Origin: Hoeflea sp. IMCC20628
Lineage (GTDB): Bacteria; Pseudomonadota; Alphaproteobacteria; Rhizobiales; Rhizobiaceae
Assembly: GCF_001011155.1 (NCBI RefSeq)
Contig: NZ_CP011479.1
Span: 1,010,501-1,074,500 of the forward strand
Length of the DNA: 64,000 nucleotides
Reading direction: 5' to 3'
How positions within the stretch are numbered: the first letter of the stretch is position 1; every line of letters begins with the position of its first letter. Below are positions 61,027-64,000 of the stretch, one piece after another. The notes under the pieces were generated by a model, which was given only the letters and a program-made list of their open reading frames with translations, searched no databases and was not told where the DNA came from. The translations under genes were made by a program, and so were the position numbers.

Positions 61027-63588
61027 ATGGCAGAGTTTCCGAAACAGGCAAAGGTCGTCATCATCGGCGTGGGCGGCATTGTTGGCGCCTCCATCGCGCA
61101 CCATCTCATCGAGCGCGGCTGGGACGACATTGTCGGCATCGACAAGTCCGGCGTGCCCACCGATATCGGCTCGACAGCCCATGCATCGGACTTCTGCTAC
61201 ACGACAAGCCACGACTATCTTTCTGTCTGGACGACGCAGTACTCAATCGATTTCTTCGAGAAGATGGGCCATTACGCCCGCATCGGCGGTCTGGAAATCG
61301 TGCGCGCCGGCGACGATGCATGGATGGAAGAAATCAAGCGCAAGATTTCCTCCGGCAAGGCGTTTGGCACGCGCGCCAGTTTTATCGGTCCCGCCGAGGT
61401 GAAAACAAAATTCCCGCTGGTCGAAGAAGAGATGGTGGCCGGAGCCTTGTGGGATCCGGACGCCGGGCTTGTGATCCCGCGCTCGCAGACGGTTGCCGGC
61501 AAACTCGTCGATGCAGCCGAGAAGACCGGCAAGCTGAACGTCTTCGCCAACACGCCTGCCCAGTCGCTGATTGTCGAGGGCGGACGGATCAAGGGCGTCG
61601 TCACCCATCGCGGCACCATCATGGCCGATCATGTCATCGTCTGCGCCGGCATCTGGGGACGCCTGATCGCCGAAATGGTGGGCGAAGACCTGCCGGTCAT
61701 GCCGGTCGATCATCCGCTGACATTCTTCGGACCCTACAATGAATTCGAAGGCACCGGCAAGGATATCGGCTGGCCGCTGATGCGCGACCAGGGCAATTCG
61801 GCCTATATGCGCGACACCGGCGATCCGAAGACCGCAGAGGGTGGTCAGATCGAGTGGGGTTACTACGAGACCGACAACCCGCGGCTGTGCCATCCGCGCG
61901 ACATTCTGGAAAAGAACGAAGCGCGGCTGTCTCCGTCGCAGCGCGATCTCGACATGGAGCAGATCATCGAACCGCTCGAGCGGGCCATGGAGCTCACTCC
62001 GATCCTCGGCGAACTCGGCTACAACGAAGGTCATTCCTTCAACGGTCTGCTGCAGGTATCGGCCGCCGGTGGCGCCTCCTGCGGTGAAAGCCAGAAGGTG
62101 CGCGGGCTTTGGTATTGCGTCGCCATCTGGGTCAAGGACGCGCCGGGCTACGGCAAGCTGATCGCCGACTGGATGACCGATGGCCGCACCGAGATCGATC
62201 ACAACTCGATCGATTACGCGCGTTTCTATCCGCATCAGATGACCGAGGAATTCATCGAGAACCGCTGCTATGAGGCGGCGCAGAAGATCTATTTCCCGGC
62301 CATCCATCCGCGCGAGCCCTATGCCAAGAGCCGCGGCGTCAAGCGTTCGCCCTTCAACGAGCGCGAAGTCGAGCTTGGCGGTCATTTCATGGAGCTTGGC
62401 GGCTGGGAACGGGCGCATGGCTACGCGTCCAACGCTCATCTGCTCGAAAAATTCGGCGACCGTGTTCCGGTCCGTGAGAACGAATGGGACAACCGCCACT
62501 TCTGGCGTGTGTCCAATGCCGAGCATCTGCAATTGACCGAAGACTGCGGCATCATCAACCTGTCGCATTTCCACATGGTCGACATCGAGGGGCCGGATCA
62601 TGTTGCGCTGATGGAGTGGCTGTGCGCGGCCAAGATCGGTGGCGACACCAATATCGGCAAGGGCATCTACACCCACTTCCTCGATGACGAGGGCATGGTG
62701 CGGGCCGATTTCACGGTGATTCGCATGGCTGATCGCTGCCGATTGATCAACGGAGCAGACGCCGGCCCGCGGGATTTCCACTACATACGCCGCATGGCCG
62801 AGGACAAGGGCTTCGACGTGACCATCACCGATGTCACCGAGGCCTACACCACCATCGGCATCTGGGGCCCGGACGCCCGCGAAACACTGAAGAAAGTCGT
62901 TGCCGATCCGGCTGGTCTTGATGTCGAAAACTTCGCCTTCGCAGCCATCAAGCCGATCGAGATTGCCGGCAAGACGGTATCCGCTTTCCGGCTCTCCTAT
63001 GTCGGTGAGCAGGGGTGGGAATTGCACATGAAGTTCGAGGACGGCCTGGCTGTCTGGGATGCGCTTCGGTCAACCGGTGTCACGCCGGTCGGTGTCGAGA
63101 CCTACGCAAACTCCCGTCGCATGGAAAAGAGCCTGCGTCTGCAGAACGCCGATCTTCTGACCCAGTACAATCTGATCGAAGCCGACCTTGCCCGCCCGAA
63201 GGTCAAGGAAGCCGATTTCCGCGGCAAGGCCAAACACCTTGAATACAAGGCGCGCGAGCATCAACCGGCAATGCTTTGCACATTGGTGATGACCGACAAT
63301 GTCGATGCAAAGGGCGTGGCCCGCTACCCGGTCGGCGCCATGCCGGTGATCGACCCGGAGACGGGCAGGACGCTGGTCGATGAATTGGGCCGCATCTCCT
63401 ACACGACATCAGTCGCCTACGGTCCGACCATCGGCAAGAACATCGCGCTCGCCTATCTGCCATGGGACTACTGCCAGGTGGGGCGCAAGCTCGATGTCGA
63501 GTACTTCAGCGAGACCTATCCGGTTGAAGTGGCGGCAGTCGGCTACAAGCCGCTTTACGACCCGGAAAATCTCAAACCGCGCAGCTGA
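61027..63588 (+). CDS. DAO/GcvT-type FAD oxidoreductase (sarcosine/dimethylglycine dehydrogenase-like)
   Basis: An 853-residue protein. The N-terminal FAD domain has VVIIGVGGIVGASIAHHL and a GSTAHASDF segment whose His sits where relatives (dimethylglycine and sarcosine dehydrogenases, GSTWHAAG) attach FAD covalently. The second half is an aminomethyltransferase (GcvT) fold: YTTIGIWGPDARETLKKV, LSYVGEQGWELHMKFE, GVETYANSRRMEKSLRL. Such enzymes demethylate methylated amines and pass the carbon to tetrahydrofolate. The substrate here is not known; betaine-derived amines fit the nearby osmoprotectant transporter only loosely. Confidence 0.88.
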   Translation: MAEFPKQAKVVIIGVGGIVGASIAHHLIERGWDDIVGIDKSGVPTDIGSTAHASDFCYTTSHDYLSVWTTQYSIDFFEKMGHYARIGGLEIVRAGDDAWMEEIKRKISSGKAFGTRASFIGPAEVKTKFPLVEEEMVAGALWDPDAGLVIPRSQTVAGKLVDAAEKTGKLNVFANTPAQSLIVEGGRIKGVVTHRGTIMADHVIVCAGIWGRLIAEMVGEDLPVMPVDHPLTFFGPYNEFEGTGKDIGWPLMRDQGNSAYMRDTGDPKTAEGGQIEWGYYETDNPRLCHPRDILEKNEARLSPSQRDLDMEQIIEPLERAMELTPILGELGYNEGHSFNGLLQVSAAGGASCGESQKVRGLWYCVAIWVKDAPGYGKLIADWMTDGRTEIDHNSIDYARFYPHQMTEEFIENRCYEAAQKIYFPAIHPREPYAKSRGVKRSPFNEREVELGGHFMELGGWERAHGYASNAHLLEKFGDRVPVRENEWDNRHFWRVSNAEHLQLTEDCGIINLSHFHMVDIEGPDHVALMEWLCAAKIGGDTNIGKGIYTHFLDDEGMVRADFTVIRMADRCRLINGADAGPRDFHYIRRMAEDKGFDVTITDVTEAYTTIGIWGPDARETLKKVVADPAGLDVENFAFAAIKPIEIAGKTVSAFRLSYVGEQGWELHMKFEDGLAVWDALRSTGVTPVGVETYANSRRMEKSLRLQNADLLTQYNLIEADLARPKVKEADFRGKAKHLEYKAREHQPAMLCTLVMTDNVDAKGVARYPVGAMPVIDPETGRTLVDELGRISYTTSVAYGPTIGKNIALAYLPWDYCQVGRKLDVEYFSETYPVEVAAVGYKPLYDPENLKPRS

Positions 63589-63608
63589 TCGAGACGACGT
63601 CAACCAAG

Positions 63609-63643
63609 GCCGCGCCGCTCTGCCAGAGTTGCGCGGCTTTTTT
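63609..63643 (+). terminator. Rho-independent terminator after DAO-GcvT gene
   Basis: GCCGCGC (63609-63615) pairs with GCGCGGC (63631-63637), loop of 15 nt, followed by six T residues. Confidence 0.85.
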
Positions 63644-63759
63644 GCTCGGGCGGTTTGCCCATCGGGTGGTCGGGTTGATTGGCAGCGCAGCTTCTGTCTG
63701 AGGACTAAATCCGGCGCAATTCTTCTCGACGTTCCGCACTGCCATGGTAAAATGCGCCA

Positions 63760-64000
63760 TGACAACGTGGTCCAGGGCAGTTCTGGTGATGGCAGGCGTG
63801 TTTGTGGCATCTCCGGGTGCCGGTGCGCGTGAGCCCGTCGATGTCGCCCTGGTGCTGGCGGTGGATGTGTCGCGCTCGATGTCTCCTCGGGAACTGGAAA
63901 TCCAGCGCGAAGGCTATGCTGCGGCGCTCAATCATCCTGATGTGGTTCGCGCCATCGCCCAGGGAGCTTATGGCCGCATAGCCATCACCATGTTCGAATG
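63760..64000 (+). CDS. DUF1194 (von Willebrand A-like) secreted protein, truncated by window edge
   Basis: The first 80 residues are visible: a signal peptide (MTTWSRAVLVMAGVFVASPG to about residue 23) followed by VDVALVLAVDVSRSMSP, which is the metal-ion-dependent adhesion site DxSxS of a vWA domain, and ELEIQREGYAAALNH. This matches DUF1194 proteins of alphaproteobacteria. ATG 63760 is used; an in-frame ATG at 63745 is an alternative. Function unknown. Downstream is outside the window. Confidence 0.8.

Noticed and set aside
1-64000. CRISPR arrays or phage-defence systems
   Set aside because: No regularly spaced repeats and no cas or defence-type genes were seen; the only toxin-like gene is the PIN protein at 54608.

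Overview
The window reads as chromosomal DNA of an alphaproteobacterium of the Hyphomicrobiales (Rhizobiales) type. It is GC-rich, with many TRAP and ABC uptake systems, GntR/FCD regulators, a liv-type transporter joined to an acyl-CoA synthetase, and operons packed with ATGA overlaps. A marine or host-associated Hoeflea-like or Phyllobacteriaceae/Rhizobiaceae relative fits best, but the sequence alone does not fix the genus.

Layout. (1) 1-17.3 kb is a sugar-acid region: a split UxaA-type dehydratase, a GntR regulator, a zinc dehydrogenase, an SDR, an RraA-like protein and a TRAP transporter (cluster 1); a graveyard of gene fragments (7.3-8.6 kb); then an aldose epimerase, a GntR regulator, a second TRAP transporter and two sugar isomerase/epimerase-like proteins (cluster 2). 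It ends with a P4-type integrase and the 3' part of a tRNA-Lys(CTT). The arrangement suggests that some or all of this region is an integrated island whose right end is at about 17,330. (2) 17.5-26.3 kb holds a divergent locus: NagB-like deaminase, ROK regulator and an argininosuccinate-lyase-family C-N lyase on the minus strand; a polyamine-type ABC importer and an amidohydrolase on the plus strand. I cannot match this combination to a described pathway, and it is the best candidate for a new catabolic system. (3) 26.5-33.2 kb is a third sugar-acid cluster: SMP-30 lactonase, TRAP transporter, SDR, GntR regulator and a galactonate-dehydratase-like enolase-superfamily enzyme. A perfect palindrome occurs twice in its divergent control region. 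(4) 33.2-34.2 kb holds IS6 and IS630 remnants. (5) 34.5-42.9 kb: a dihydrolipoyl dehydrogenase, an OsmF-YehYXW-type osmoprotectant ABC importer, a polytopic membrane protein and a DgcN-type DUF1611 protein. (6) 42.9-57.0 kb: a regulon for uptake and breakdown of an acyl or branched-chain acid: acyl-CoA synthetase, liv ABC transporter with an interposed VOC protein, TetR regulator, isovaleryl-CoA dehydrogenase and both methylcrotonyl-CoA carboxylase subunits. The TetR gene and the synthetase gene share a near-identical 21-bp box. A PIN-domain toxin-antitoxin pair lies between the two carboxylase genes. (7) 57.1-64 kb: a DUF924 protein, a large MscS-type channel, a small secreted protein, a DAO-GcvT oxidoreductase and the start of a DUF1194 protein.

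The common theme is import of low-abundance organic acids and osmolytes, each system with its own local regulator. Three independent DctPQM sets sit within 30 kb, each with a GntR/FCD regulator and oxidoreductases or dehydratases of aldonate or uronate type. Substrates are inferred from families and neighbours only; none can be read directly from the sequence.
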